Of a stretch of 64,000 bases of DNA, positions 51,586-61,645 are shown piece after piece. Where the stretch lies: assembly GCF_049977365.1 (NCBI RefSeq), contig NZ_JBNGEN010000001.1, positions 62,001 to 126,000 on the forward strand, given 5' to 3'. Both the position numbers and the translations under genes were made by a program. The notes beneath the pieces are model-generated. The model had not been told where the DNA came from. It saw only the letters and a program-made list of their open reading frames with translations, and ran no database searches. Positions within the stretch are counted from its first letter, which is position 1. The number at the start of each line of letters is the position of its first letter. The stretch comes from Brachymonas sp049977365. Lineage in GTDB: Bacteria > Pseudomonadota > Gammaproteobacteria > Burkholderiales > Burkholderiaceae_C.

Positions 51586-52818
51586 GTGAAACCCGTACTC
51601 AAATCTTCCAAGCTTGCCCACGTGCTGTACGACGTGCGAGGTCCCATCGTGGAGGCGGCGCGGCAGATGGAGGACGAGGGGCAGAAGATCATCAAGCTCA
51701 ACATCGGCAATCTGGCATCGTTCGGGTTCGAGCCGCCGGAAGAGATCGTGGAGGACATGATCCACAACCTGCCCAACTCGGCCGGGTATTCCGACAGCAA
51801 GGGCATCTTTGCCGCACGCAAGGCCGTGATGCACTACAGCCAGCAGCAGGGGGTCAAGGGCGTCACCCTGGACGACATCTACCTGGGCAACGGTGCGAGC
51901 GACCTCATCGTGATGGCCACCACGGCCCTGCTCAACGATGGGGACGAGCTGCTCGTCCCTGCGCCCGACTATCCCCTGTGGACTGCGGCCACCAGCCTCG
52001 CGGGCGGCATCCCGGTGCACTACATGTGTGACGAGAACCATGGCTGGATGCCCGATCTCGACGACATCCGCTCCAAGATCACGCCCCGCACCAAGGGCAT
52101 CGTGGTGATCAACCCCAACAATCCCACGGGGGCGCTGTATTCCGACGAGCTGCTCCTGGGCATCGTGGCGCTTGCGCGCGAGTTCGGCCTCATCATCATG
52201 GCCGACGAGGTGTATGACAAGGTGCTGTACGACGGGGTCAAGCATACGGCGCTGGCAAGCCTGTCGACCGACGTGCTGACGCTGACCTTCAATTCCCTGT
52301 CCAAGGCGTATCGCGGCTGTGGCTACCGGGCCGGCTGGATGGTGGTGTCGGGCGACAAGTCTGCCGCACGCGACTACATCGAGGGCCTGAACATGCTGGC
52401 CAACATCAAGCTGGGCTCGAACGTGCCCGGCCAGTGGGCCATCCAGACGGCGCTGGGGGGATACCAGAGCATCAACGACCTGGTGCGCGAAGGAGGGCGT
52501 CTGCGCCGCCAGCGCGACCTGGCCCATGCCCTGATCACCGCCATTCCGGGCGTGACCTGCGTGAAGCCGCAGGCTGCGCTCTACATGTTCCCGCGCCTCG
52601 ATCCCGAGCTCTATCCGATCGAGGATGACCGGGAGTTCTTCCTGGAGGTGCTGCGCGCCACCCGCGTCATGCTGGTGCAGGGCTCGGGGTTCAACTATCC
52701 CGACAACCAGCATTTCCGCATCGTCTTTCTGCCCAACGAGGATGACCTGCGCGTCGCCATCGGGCGGTTGGCCGACTTTCTTGCCGTCTATCGCAAGCGC
52801 CACGGCGCGGCGTCCTGA
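51586..52818 (+). CDS. alaA: Alanine/glutamate aminotransferase AlaA-type
   Basis: A 410-residue class I/II PLP aminotransferase. The PLP Lys is in NSLSKAYRGCGYRAGW (near residue 239), with NPNNPTGALYS and DEVYDKVLYDG blocks. It begins with GTG 51586 behind CAGGAG (51575-51580), giving VKPVLKSSKLAHVLYDVRGP, the AlaA-type start. It is followed 47 bp later by hom. Likely reaction: pyruvate plus glutamate to alanine plus 2-oxoglutarate. Confidence 0.92.
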   Translation: MKPVLKSSKLAHVLYDVRGPIVEAARQMEDEGQKIIKLNIGNLASFGFEPPEEIVEDMIHNLPNSAGYSDSKGIFAARKAVMHYSQQQGVKGVTLDDIYLGNGASDLIVMATTALLNDGDELLVPAPDYPLWTAATSLAGGIPVHYMCDENHGWMPDLDDIRSKITPRTKGIVVINPNNPTGALYSDELLLGIVALAREFGLIIMADEVYDKVLYDGVKHTALASLSTDVLTLTFNSLSKAYRGCGYRAGWMVVSGDKSAARDYIEGLNMLANIKLGSNVPGQWAIQTALGGYQSINDLVREGGRLRRQRDLAHALITAIPGVTCVKPQAALYMFPRLDPELYPIEDDREFFLEVLRATRVMLVQGSGFNYPDNQHFRIVFLPNEDDLRVAIGRLADFLAVYRKRHGAAS

Positions 52819-52865
52819 CTCCTGCCGACAGGCAGCCTTTCTCTCCTACCTTCACTTTCCGCACG

Positions 52866-54200
52866 ATGAACAGCATGCATCCCATTCGAATCGGCCTTCT
52901 CGGTCTTGGCAACGTGGGCAAGGGCGTCTACACCGTTCTGCGCCGCAATCAGGAAGAAATACGCGGGCGTGCTGGCCGCGGCATCGAGGTGGCCGCCATT
53001 GCCGTGCGTGACGTGGCCAGGGCGCGTGCCTATGTCGGTTCCGAAGTGGAGGTGACGGACGACGCCGCCTCCCTGGTGAAGCGTCCCGACATCGATATCG
53101 TGGTGGAGCTCATCGGGGGCTACACCGTGGCGCGTGAGATGGTGCTGGAGGCCATTGCCCAGGGCAAGCACGTGGTGACTGCCAACAAGGCACTGCTGGC
53201 CGTGCATGGCAGCGAGATTTTCGCGGCGGCGCAGAAGCAGGGCGTGATGGTGGCCTTCGAGGCGGCAGTGGCCGGTGGCATTCCCATCATCAAGGCCCTG
53301 CGTGAAGGACTGACGGCCAACCGCATCCAGTGGCTCGCGGGAATCATCAACGGCACCACCAACTTCATCCTGAGCGAGATGCGCGACAAGGGGCTCGATT
53401 TCGACGTGGCTCTGCGCGATGCCCAGGAGCTCGGCTATGCAGAGGCCGATCCGACCTTCGACATCGAAGGGGTCGATGCGGCACACAAGGTCACGCTCAT
53501 GAGTGCAATTGCCTTCGGGGTGAACGTGCAGTTCGATAAAGCCTACATCGAGGGCATCACCCATCTGTCCTCCACCGACATCCGCTACGCCGAGCAGATG
53601 GGCTACCGCATCAAGCTGCTGGGCATCAGCCGGCATACGGCCAAGGGCGTGGAGCTGCGCGTGCACCCCACGCTCATCCCGTCGCGGCGCCTGATCGCCA
53701 ATGTGGAAGGCGCCATGAACGCCGTGGTGGTACATGCCGATGCCGTCGGCACCACGCTGTACTACGGCAAGGGTGCCGGCAGCGAGCCCACGGCCAGCGC
53801 CGTGATCGCCGATCTGGTGGACGTGACGCGCATGCACACTTCCGACCCCTCCAGCCGCGTCCCGCACCTGGCGTTCCAGCCCGATGCCATGCAGACCAAT
53901 CTGCCCATCCTGCCGATGGACGAGGTGGTCACGAGCTACTACCTGCGCCTGCGGGTGGCCGACGAAGCCGGTGTGCTTGCGCGCATCACCAGCATCCTGG
54001 CGGATGACGGCATCAGCATCGATGCCATCGTGCAGCGCGAGGCGGACGAGGTGGATGGCGAGAACGCCAGCCAGACCGACGTCATCATCCTCACCCATGA
54101 ATGCCGCGAAGCCGCCATGAACAAGGCCATGGCCAGCATGCAGCAGCTGCCCAGCGTGCTGCGTCCGATCGTGCGCATCCGCAAGGAAGAACTCAACTGA
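52866..54200 (+). CDS. hom: Homoserine dehydrogenase
   Basis: A 444-residue enzyme of threonine and methionine synthesis. The NAD(P) motif GLLGLGNVGKG is near residues 10-20. The catalytic domain has TANKALLAVHG, EAAVAGGIPIIKALREGL, GIINGTTNFILSEM and the Lys/Asp of the active site. The C-terminal ACT domain (about 355-440, LRLRVADEAGVLARITSILAD) is for feedback control by threonine. It precedes thrC by 14 bp. Confidence 0.96.
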   Translation: MNSMHPIRIGLLGLGNVGKGVYTVLRRNQEEIRGRAGRGIEVAAIAVRDVARARAYVGSEVEVTDDAASLVKRPDIDIVVELIGGYTVAREMVLEAIAQGKHVVTANKALLAVHGSEIFAAAQKQGVMVAFEAAVAGGIPIIKALREGLTANRIQWLAGIINGTTNFILSEMRDKGLDFDVALRDAQELGYAEADPTFDIEGVDAAHKVTLMSAIAFGVNVQFDKAYIEGITHLSSTDIRYAEQMGYRIKLLGISRHTAKGVELRVHPTLIPSRRLIANVEGAMNAVVVHADAVGTTLYYGKGAGSEPTASAVIADLVDVTRMHTSDPSSRVPHLAFQPDAMQTNLPILPMDEVVTSYYLRLRVADEAGVLARITSILADDGISIDAIVQREADEVDGENASQTDVIILTHECREAAMNKAMASMQQLPSVLRPIVRIRKEELN

Positions 54201-54214
54201 TCCGAGCCCAGACG

Positions 54215-55642
54215 ATGCATTACATCTCCACCCGCGGCGGAGCCACTCCGCGCAAGTTCTGCGAAATCCTGCTGGAAGGGCTGGCTCCCGACGGCGGCCT
54301 CTACATGCCCGTGCGCTACCCGCTCGTCAACGACGCCACGCTGGCCGACTGGCGCGCGCTGCTGGCCGAGAAGGGCTATGCCGAGCTGGCCTTTGCCGTG
54401 CTCTCGCTGTATATCGACGACATTCCCGCCGCCGATCTGCGCGACATTTGCCAGCGAACCTACACGGCCGATGTGTTCGGCACGCCCGAGATCACTCCCC
54501 TCAAGCCGCTCGAAGCTGGGCTGTGTCTGGAGGCCCTGTCCAACGGGCCGACCCTGGCCTTCAAAGACATGGCCATGCAGCTGCTGGGCAACCTGTTCGA
54601 GTACGAGCTGCGTCGCCGTGGCGAGCAGCTCAACATTCTGGGAGCCACCAGTGGCGATACCGGCAGTGCGGCCGAATACGCCATGCGCGGCAAGGAAGGG
54701 GTGCGCGTGTTCATGCTCAGCCCTCACGGGCGCATGAGTGCCTTCCAGCAGGCCCAGATGTTCAGCCTGCAGGACGCCAACATCCACAACCTGGCGGTCG
54801 AAGGCGTGTTCGACGATTGCCAGGACATCGTCAAGGCGGTGAGCAACGACCTCGACTTCAAGCGCCGCTACAAGATCGGTACGGTCAACAGCATCAACTG
54901 GGCTCGGCTGCTGGCGCAGGTGGTGTATTACTTTGCCGGCTATTTCGAGGCCACCGCTTCGAATGCGGAGCGCGTCTCCTTCACGGTGCCGAGCGGCAAT
55001 TTCGGCAATGTCTGTGCTGGCCATGTGGCCCGCATGATGGGGCTGCCCATCGACCATCTCGTGGTGGCCACCAACGAGAACGACGTGCTCGACGAGTTCT
55101 TTCGCACCGGGGTGTACCGCGTGCGTGCCGGGGCTGATACCTATGAAACCTCCAGCCCCTCGATGGACATCAGCAAGGCCAGCAACTTTGAGCGCTTCAT
55201 CTTCGATCTGGTCGGACGCGATGCCACACGGCTGGCAGGGCTGTTCGGCGAAGAGCTTCCGCGCACCGGGTGCTTCGATCTGAGCCAGGACCCGGTCTTT
55301 GCCCAGGCTGCAGACCGCTACGGCTTCCTGAGCGGCAAGAGCACCCATGCCGACCGGCTCGCCACCATCCGGGACTGCTACGAGCGGCTGGGCGTCATGA
55401 TCGATACCCATACCGCCGATGGCGTCAAGGTGGCACGCGAGCATCCGCAGACCGGCGAGACCATGATCGTGCTGGAAACGGCTTTGCCCATCAAGTTCGC
55501 CGTCACCATCGAGGAAGCTCTGGGACGGGCGCCCGATGTGCCCGAGCGCTTCCGTGGCATCGAAGACCTGCCCAAGCGCGTGCAGGTCATCCCGGCCGAT
55601 GTGGAGGTGGTCAAGCATCTCATCGCCACCGACTGCGCCTGA
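54215..55642 (+). CDS. thrC: Threonine synthase
   Basis: A 475-residue PLP lyase of the long-chain class (MHYISTRGG start). The PLP Lys is in TLAFKDMAMQ (near residue 116), and the phosphate-binding loop is LGATSGDTGSAA. VPSGNFGN binds the homoserine phosphate region. Start ATG 54215, 14 bp after hom, so probably cotranscribed in the order alaA-hom-thrC. Confidence 0.96.
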   Translation: MHYISTRGGATPRKFCEILLEGLAPDGGLYMPVRYPLVNDATLADWRALLAEKGYAELAFAVLSLYIDDIPAADLRDICQRTYTADVFGTPEITPLKPLEAGLCLEALSNGPTLAFKDMAMQLLGNLFEYELRRRGEQLNILGATSGDTGSAAEYAMRGKEGVRVFMLSPHGRMSAFQQAQMFSLQDANIHNLAVEGVFDDCQDIVKAVSNDLDFKRRYKIGTVNSINWARLLAQVVYYFAGYFEATASNAERVSFTVPSGNFGNVCAGHVARMMGLPIDHLVVATNENDVLDEFFRTGVYRVRAGADTYETSSPSMDISKASNFERFIFDLVGRDATRLAGLFGEELPRTGCFDLSQDPVFAQAADRYGFLSGKSTHADRLATIRDCYERLGVMIDTHTADGVKVAREHPQTGETMIVLETALPIKFAVTIEEALGRAPDVPERFRGIEDLPKRVQVIPADVEVVKHLIATDCA

Positions 55643-55709
55643 GAGCGTCCCCTGCGTCAGGGGCGCCGGGGCATTCACGCCACTGCCCCGACTCACCCAT
55701 CCAGAGAGA

Positions 55710-55731
55710 GGCCACCTGCGGGTGGCCTTTT
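55710..55731 (+). terminator. Terminator after thrC
   Basis: GGCCACC (55710-55716) / GGTGGCC (55721-55727), TGCG loop, TTTT follows. Confidence 0.85.
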
Positions 55732-55874
55732 GCATTCTCGTGGCCCAGGCGGCATGGCTCTTTCAGGGGAGAGAGAGGGATCGAGACGGCCTGCGTGGAC
55801 AGGGAAGGAAAGAGCCGCATCCCGGAATGCAGCGCCTAGAATGACACCATCGTATACAGGACGAAGGAGTTTTC

Positions 55875-56369
55875 ATGATGCTTGCCGTTTCTCCGTCTCG
55901 GAAGACAGTCTTCCGTGCTGCACGGTGGTGTGGACTGTGCGCAGCCCTGACCGTGACTCTGGCAGGGTGCACCACGGTCGACAGTCTGTCGCAACAGGTG
56001 TTCGGTCCTTCCGAATCGTCCCGACAGGCGCGGGGGGGGCACCATCCGGCCGTGCGCGCGGCCGAGCCTTCCTGGACCGGAACCTATCAGGGCATGCTGC
56101 CCTGCAATGACTGCGCCGGAGTCCGCGTGGCCTTGTCGCTGTTTCGGGATGCCACCTATGAGCTGCAGACCGATATTCTGGGAACCAACCGGCATTTCAC
56201 ACGTCGCGGAAGTTTCACCTTCAATGCGAATGAAACCCACATCCTGCTGGATGCCAACGGGCAGAACCGCAGCTTCGAGATCCTGTCTCCCACTCGCCTG
56301 CGCATGCTCGACAAGGACGGCCAGCGCATCCGCGGAGTCGATGCCGACCGCTACGTCCTCAGCAAATAG
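55875..56369 (+). CDS. NlpE-like lipoprotein
   Basis: A 164-residue lipoprotein. The signal peptide ends in LAGC (lipidated Cys32). The mature part has a linker and an NlpE N-terminal-type domain beginning WTGTYQGMLPCNDCAGV, with the CXXC pair Cys77/Cys80. It continues to the YVLSK end, so only the N-terminal NlpE domain is present; the C-terminal OB domain of E. coli NlpE is missing. NlpE senses envelope and copper stress in E. coli; short versions are common in betaproteobacteria, with unknown roles. Confidence 0.85.
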   Translation: MMLAVSPSRKTVFRAARWCGLCAALTVTLAGCTTVDSLSQQVFGPSESSRQARGGHHPAVRAAEPSWTGTYQGMLPCNDCAGVRVALSLFRDATYELQTDILGTNRHFTRRGSFTFNANETHILLDANGQNRSFEILSPTRLRMLDKDGQRIRGVDADRYVLSK

Positions 56370-56479
56370 GGCAGGACGATAAGACTGCAGTGACTCAGGC
56401 TGAGAGGTGAACGCCTCCTCTCTGTGCCTGGAATGTCAGCCAGCTGACCACATTCGTCCTGGGGAGCCTTGCCGAGTGC

Positions 56480-56507
56480 CTTGAAAGGCGGGTGATTTCC
56501 CCCATTT
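56480..56507 (+). promoter_or_regulatory. Sigma32 heat-shock promoter of clpB
   Basis: CTTGAAA (56480-56486), 13 bp, CCCCATTT (56500-56507): a close match to the sigma32 consensus. It lies 29 bp before ATG 56536. Confidence 0.88.
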
Positions 56508-56535
56508 CTGAGTCATACACGGAGGATATTCCCCT

Positions 56536-59139
56536 ATGCGAATGGACAAACTGACAACCAATTTTCAGGAAGCCCTGGCCGACGCACAGAGTCTGGCACT
56601 GGGCAAGGATCACGCCTACATCGAGCCGGCCCATGTGGTGGTGGCCATGCTGCGGCAGGAGGATGGCCCCACGCCGCTTCTGCAGCGCGCGGGCGTGAAT
56701 GTAGTGGGTCTGCTGGCGGCTGCCGAGCAGGCCGTCGACCGCCTGCCTCAGGTCGAAGGGCAGGAACAGGTGCAAGTGGGCCCTGATCTGGGGCGCCTGC
56801 TGCAAGCAGCCGAGAAGGAGGCCATCAAGCGCGGTGACCAGTTCGTTGCCAGCGAGCTGTTCCTGCTGGCAGTGGCCGATGCGCGCAGCAGCATCGGTGA
56901 TGTGGCCCGCCAGAACGGGCTGACCCGCAAGAATTTCGAAGCCGCGATCGAAGCGGTACGAGGAGGACAGACAGTGGACAGTGCCAATGCCGAGGAACAG
57001 CGCGGTGCGCTCAAGAAATACACGCTCGACCTGACCGAGCGCGCCCGCGAGGGCAAGCTCGATCCCGTGATCGGGCGCGATGACGAGATCCGCCGCACGC
57101 TGCAGGTGCTCCAGCGGCGCACCAAGAACAATCCGGTGCTGATCGGCGAACCCGGTGTGGGCAAGACGGCCATCGTCGAAGGACTGGCCCAGCGCATCGT
57201 CTCCGGCGAGGTGCCCGACACCCTCAAGGGCAAGCGCGTGCTGGCGCTCGACATGGCCGGGCTGCTGGCTGGTGCCAAGTACCGCGGTGACTTCGAGGAG
57301 CGTCTCAAGAACGTTCTCAACGAGCTGGCCAAGGACCATGGACAGACCATCCTGTTCATCGACGAAATCCACACCATGGTCGGTGCTGGCAAGACGGACG
57401 GCGCCATGGACGCAGGCAACATGCTCAAGCCTGCCCTGGCACGCGGCGAGCTGCACTGCGTGGGTGCCACCACGCTCGACGAATACCGCAAGTACATCGA
57501 GAAGGATGCTGCCCTGGAGCGCCGCTTCCAGAAAGTGATGGTCGACGAGCCCACCGTCGAGGCCACGATCGCCATTCTGCGGGGGCTGCAGGAAAAATAC
57601 GAGGTGCACCACGGGGTGGACATCACCGATCCGGCCATTGTGGCTGCTGTGGAATTGAGCAACCGCTACATCACCGATCGCTTCCTGCCGGACAAGGCCA
57701 TCGACCTCATCGACGAGGCTGCTGCCAAGATCAAGCTGGAGATCGATTCCAAGCCCGAGGCTCTGGACAAGCTCGACCGCCGCCTTATTCAGCTCAAGAT
57801 CGAGCGTGAAGCGCTGCGTAAGGAAAAGGACGAGGCGAGCCAGAAGCGTCTGGAGCTGCTGGAAGAGGAAATCTCCCGCGACGAGAAGCGCTATGCCGAT
57901 CTGGAGGAAATCTGGAAGAACGAGAAGGCCGCTGCACAGGGCAGCCAGCAGGTGCGCGAGGAAATCGACAAGCTGCGCTTCCAGATCGAGGAGGCCACCC
58001 GCAAGGGCGACTTCAACAAGGTCGCCGAGCTGCAGTACGGCAAGCTTCCCGAACTGGAAAAGCGTCTCAAGGAAGCCCAGGCCAAGGAAACCGCTGCGGA
58101 CGGTCACGGCAAGGGCAACCAGCTGCTGCGCACGCAGGTGGGGGCCGAGGAAATCGCCGAGGTGGTCAGCCGTGCCACAGGCATCCCCGTGGCCAAGATG
58201 ATGCAGGGAGAAAAAGACAAGCTCCTGCACATGGAAGAAAAGCTCCATGAGCGGGTCGTGGGACAGGACGAAGCCATTCGCGCCGTGAGCGATGCCATCC
58301 GGCGTTCGCGTTCGGGCCTGAGTGATCCGAACCGCCCCACTGGTTCCTTCCTGTTCCTCGGGCCGACCGGGGTGGGGAAGACCGAGCTGTGCAAGTCGCT
58401 GGCCGGGTTCCTGTTCGACAGCGAGGAGCACCTGATCCGCATCGACATGAGCGAATTCATGGAGAAGCACTCGGTGGCACGCCTCATCGGTGCGCCTCCG
58501 GGATATGTGGGCTACGAGGAAGGTGGCTATCTGACCGAGGCGGTTCGCCGCAAGCCCTACAGCGTGGTGCTGCTCGATGAAGTCGAGAAGGCCCATCCCG
58601 ACGTGTTCAACGTGCTCCTGCAGGTGCTCGATGACGGACGGCTCACCGATGGCCAGGGGCGCACGGTGGATTTCAAGAACACCGTCATCGTCATGACCAG
58701 CAACATCGGTTCGCCGATCATCCAGAGCATGGTGGGACACGAGCAGCAGGAGATCAAGGACGCCGTGTTCGAGGAGCTCAAGCAGAACTTCCGCCCCGAG
58801 TTTCTCAACCGGATCGACGAGATTGTGGTGTTCCATGGACTCGACGCCTCGCACATTGCCGAGATTGCCAAGATTCAGCTGCACGTGCTCGAAAAGCGCC
58901 TCGAGAAGATGGAGCTGCGTCTGGACGTGACCGAGAGTGCGCTCGAAGAGCTGGCCAAGGTGGGCTTCGATCCGGTGTTCGGTGCGCGGCCGCTCAAGCG
59001 GGCCATCCAGCAGCGCATCGAGAATCCGCTGGCCCGGGAGCTGCTCGAAGGGCACTTCCCGCCCAAGACCACCATCCGGGTGGCTGTCGACCCCGTCAAG
59101 GCACCCGGCGAGTTCCAGTTCTCGGTCGAGCAGAGCTGA
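56536..59139 (+). CDS. clpB: ATP-dependent disaggregase ClpB
   Basis: An 867-residue Hsp100. The N-domain (1-145) is followed by AAA-1 with Walker A GEPGVGKTA (about 205-213), then the ClpB-specific coiled coil (about 405-525, rich in Glu/Lys/Arg). AAA-2 has GPTGVGKTE (about 608-616) and the C-terminal domain ends in VEQS. The start MRMDKLTTNFQ matches E. coli MRLDRLT. GGAGG (56521-56525) precedes it. Works with DnaK to resolve protein aggregates; driven by a sigma32 promoter. Confidence 0.98.
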   Translation: MRMDKLTTNFQEALADAQSLALGKDHAYIEPAHVVVAMLRQEDGPTPLLQRAGVNVVGLLAAAEQAVDRLPQVEGQEQVQVGPDLGRLLQAAEKEAIKRGDQFVASELFLLAVADARSSIGDVARQNGLTRKNFEAAIEAVRGGQTVDSANAEEQRGALKKYTLDLTERAREGKLDPVIGRDDEIRRTLQVLQRRTKNNPVLIGEPGVGKTAIVEGLAQRIVSGEVPDTLKGKRVLALDMAGLLAGAKYRGDFEERLKNVLNELAKDHGQTILFIDEIHTMVGAGKTDGAMDAGNMLKPALARGELHCVGATTLDEYRKYIEKDAALERRFQKVMVDEPTVEATIAILRGLQEKYEVHHGVDITDPAIVAAVELSNRYITDRFLPDKAIDLIDEAAAKIKLEIDSKPEALDKLDRRLIQLKIEREALRKEKDEASQKRLELLEEEISRDEKRYADLEEIWKNEKAAAQGSQQVREEIDKLRFQIEEATRKGDFNKVAELQYGKLPELEKRLKEAQAKETAADGHGKGNQLLRTQVGAEEIAEVVSRATGIPVAKMMQGEKDKLLHMEEKLHERVVGQDEAIRAVSDAIRRSRSGLSDPNRPTGSFLFLGPTGVGKTELCKSLAGFLFDSEEHLIRIDMSEFMEKHSVARLIGAPPGYVGYEEGGYLTEAVRRKPYSVVLLDEVEKAHPDVFNVLLQVLDDGRLTDGQGRTVDFKNTVIVMTSNIGSPIIQSMVGHEQQEIKDAVFEELKQNFRPEFLNRIDEIVVFHGLDASHIAEIAKIQLHVLEKRLEKMELRLDVTESALEELAKVGFDPVFGARPLKRAIQQRIENPLARELLEGHFPPKTTIRVAVDPVKAPGEFQFSVEQS

Positions 59140-59208
59140 GTGGAGGCTTGCCTTTGCACCCCATCCGTGTCATGACGGCATGGGGTGCAGATTTCTCTCA
59201 TGGCCACA

Positions 59209-59236
59209 AGCCGCCCTGTACCGGGCGGCTTTTTTG
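59209..59236 (+). terminator. Terminator after clpB
   Basis: AGCCGCCC (59209-59216) / GGGCGGCT (59223-59230), then TTTTT. Confidence 0.93.
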
Positions 59237-59283
59237 TGTCTGCATGGAGAGGGAGTGCGGCCTCCCTCCGCAAACCACCGTGC

Positions 59284-60516
59284 TCAGGCTTTCAGCAGGC
59301 CGCTCACTGCCAGGGCGCGTTCGGCCATGGCCGGGGCAATGAGCCAGCCGTGTCGGAACAGGCCGTTCACGCGGGTGAGTCCCGGCGTGACCGTGATGTC
59401 GGGAAGGTTGTCTGGCAGGGCAGGGCGGAGGTTGCTCTCGGTGTGGACCACGCGGGCCTCGGTCAGTTCGGGCAGGACGGCATGGGCGGCAGCCAGCAGT
59501 TCGACCGTGCTGCGCAGGCTCACGGGGCTGCGATCCTCGCTTTCGATTTCGCTGGCGCCCACCACGATCAGATCACCGGGGCGGGGGACCACGTAGACCC
59601 GGTGCCGGGGATGCATGAGCCGCACGGGGCGATGCAGTGTCACACCAGGAGCGTGCAGCCAGAACACCTCGCCGCGCACCCCCCGTGTAGGCTGGTCGGG
59701 CAATGCGGTCCCCGGTATGACCGGATGGACAAATTCAGGCAGGTTCTGCGGTGCGTCAGGAGAAACAGGAGAGGTGGGTGTGGATCGTGCAGCGGCATGC
59801 CCGTTGCCGTCACGGGCCCCCAGTCCCCGCGTGTCGAAGACCCAGTCGAAAGGGGTGCCATCGATGGCATGTGGAACCACCTGCGTGGCATGCTGGCCCC
59901 ATGCAAAGGTGGCTCCTGCCTGCACGGCCGCCGCCGCCATGGCCTGCATGGCCTGCACGGTGTGGATCTGCCCTTCCCGGTCGAGCAGCCAGCCCTTGAG
60001 ATGGCGGGATACGGCAGGCTCCATTTCCTGCAGGCGGGCTGCGCTCAGGGGCTGGATGGCACTTTCGCGCATGGCTTCACCGGCAGGAATCTTGCTGTGC
60101 AGCATCTGCAGCATGCGCTGGGCGGCCCCCATGTCGCTGCCATGGGCGAGCAGCAGGCTTCCCTTCTGGGCAAAGTACACCGGCTGGCCACATTCCTCGT
60201 TCAGGCGTGCGACATGGGCGCGCCACAGATCGACGCTGCGCCAGCCCAGCTGGGCCAGACTCCAGTCGGCACAATCCAGTTCAGCCAGCGGGCTGAGCAT
60301 GCCTGCGGCCGTGAATCCGGCCGCACGGGCGTGCGCGTAGTCGGGAGCGGCAGACGATGCCGGATCGATGACCGTGACCTGATGCCCCTGACGGGCCAGC
60401 TGCCAGGCGAGCAGCCGTCCCAGTACGCCTGCCCCCGCAATGCCGATGCGCGCAGGGGCATTCAGGTGGCCGAAAAGGGGGGTAGGAAGAGGAAACGCGG
60501 TGGTCAGGGCATGCAT
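59284..60516 (-). CDS. FAD-dependent oxidase, ThiO/DAO-like
   Basis: A 410-residue DAO-family flavoenzyme. The FAD motif GIAGAGVLGRLLAWQLA is at about 25-41, AAGMLSPLAELD follows (typical of ThiO), and ESNLRPALPDNLP and GLFRHGWLIAPAMAE are in the C-terminal part. ThiO (glycine oxidase) makes dehydroglycine for the thiazole of thiamine, but no thi genes are adjacent, so a generic amino-acid oxidase remains possible. The C-terminal part carries a Pro/Thr-rich insertion near 235-255. Confidence 0.8.
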   Translation of the reverse strand: MHALTTAFPLPTPLFGHLNAPARIGIAGAGVLGRLLAWQLARQGHQVTVIDPASSAAPDYAHARAAGFTAAGMLSPLAELDCADWSLAQLGWRSVDLWRAHVARLNEECGQPVYFAQKGSLLLAHGSDMGAAQRMLQMLHSKIPAGEAMRESAIQPLSAARLQEMEPAVSRHLKGWLLDREGQIHTVQAMQAMAAAAVQAGATFAWGQHATQVVPHAIDGTPFDWVFDTRGLGARDGNGHAAARSTPTSPVSPDAPQNLPEFVHPVIPGTALPDQPTRGVRGEVFWLHAPGVTLHRPVRLMHPRHRVYVVPRPGDLIVVGASEIESEDRSPVSLRSTVELLAAAHAVLPELTEARVVHTESNLRPALPDNLPDITVTPGLTRVNGLFRHGWLIAPAMAERALAVSGLLKA

Positions 60517-60647
60517 GGAGGGCGATCATACGCCGGCTCCTGGCTCTCTTTCCTTGCGCTGTGACAAGGGGGCGATGCCTGCCAGAGGGACAAATCGACG
60601 AACGGACAAACGGACAAGCGCGAGACGGGACATGCCCATCAAACGGG

Positions 60648-60670
60648 CAAGCCCGGCATTGCCGGGCTTG
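60648..60670 (-). terminator. Hairpin after bamD
   Basis: CAAGCCCGGC (60648-60657) / GCCGGGCTTG (60661-60670), 45 bp past the bamD stop; no clear U-run. Confidence 0.6.
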
Positions 60671-60715
60671 CTGCACGAGGGGAAGCGGAGCTCCGTCCGA
60701 GTGAGGGCGGCGCAG

Positions 60716-61537
60716 TTACCAGAGCCGCCACCACGAGTGAGCGGAGCCCGTATAGGGCGTTTTGAGGTAGGGGCTGTCCGGATAGTTTTGGGCCAGTACA
60801 CGGCGGGTATCGTCCCGGGGCTGTGCAAGACCCAGTGCATCGTAGGATTGCGCGATGATGGCGAGCGCCTCCTGCTGGGCGGGAGCTCCCTGATAGCTGT
60901 TGATGGCGGACTGGGCACGGTTGATGGCAGCCACATAGGCACCATGCCTGTAGTAGTACAGCGCCACCGACACCTCGGACTTGGCCAGGGAGTTGATGAT
61001 GTACGTCATCCGCTTCTTGGCGTCGGGAGTGTAGCGGGAGTTCGGGAAGCGGCTTACCAGCACACGGAAGGCATCGAACGATTCGCGTGCGGCATGCTGG
61101 TCCCGATCGGTGATGTCCTGATTGGCGAGGGATGCCAGCCAGCCCACGTCGCCATTGAAGTTGACGATGCCCTTGAGGTACATCGCGTAATCCAGTGCCG
61201 GACTCGACGGGTTGAGCTGAATGAACCGGTTCAGCGTGGCATTGGCTTCAGCCGTATCGCCATTGCGGTACTGGGCATAGGCCTTGTCGAGCTGTGCCTG
61301 CTGGGCGAGCGGGGTGCCTGCGGCACGGCCCTCGAGCACGTCATACAGCGGGATGGCCTTGTCATAGCCACCCGAGTTGCTTTCGTCGCGCGCTTCGGCA
61401 TAGATCTTGTTGGGACTCCAGGAAGCTGTCTTCTGCTGGACCGTATCCTGTGCTGCACATCCGGACAAGATGGCTGCTGCAATCGTCAGCAGGGCAGAAA
61501 CACCAGATAATTTGCCGTGGCGTGAGATGTGTTGCAT
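60716..61537 (-). CDS. bamD: Outer membrane assembly lipoprotein BamD
   Basis: A 273-residue lipoprotein of the BAM complex. The signal peptide ends in LSGCA (Cys27), followed by about five TPR units (SPNKIYAEARDESNSGGYDKAI, DKAYAQYRNGDTAEAN, LDYAMYLKGIVNF, FRVLVSRFPNSRYTPDAKKRM, YYYRHGAYVAAINRAQ). Start 61537 (MQHISRHGK). It is divergent from rluD, the conserved arrangement in proteobacteria. Confidence 0.95.
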   Translation of the reverse strand: MQHISRHGKLSGVSALLTIAAAILSGCAAQDTVQQKTASWSPNKIYAEARDESNSGGYDKAIPLYDVLEGRAAGTPLAQQAQLDKAYAQYRNGDTAEANATLNRFIQLNPSSPALDYAMYLKGIVNFNGDVGWLASLANQDITDRDQHAARESFDAFRVLVSRFPNSRYTPDAKKRMTYIINSLAKSEVSVALYYYRHGAYVAAINRAQSAINSYQGAPAQQEALAIIAQSYDALGLAQPRDDTRRVLAQNYPDSPYLKTPYTGSAHSWWRLW

Positions 61538-61645
61538 GTGTGGCGTAAGGCGCGATGAATGAGTGCGTTTGATTATAGCCAGCACGTCCATGACCCCGGT
61601 TCTATTCCTTTTCCCGCCGTCGATGGCGGCGTTGCGTGACTGTCC

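Noticed and set aside
56395..59055. Long minus-strand frame opposite clpB
   Set aside because: Antisense to clpB, which has complete domain order and a heat-shock promoter.
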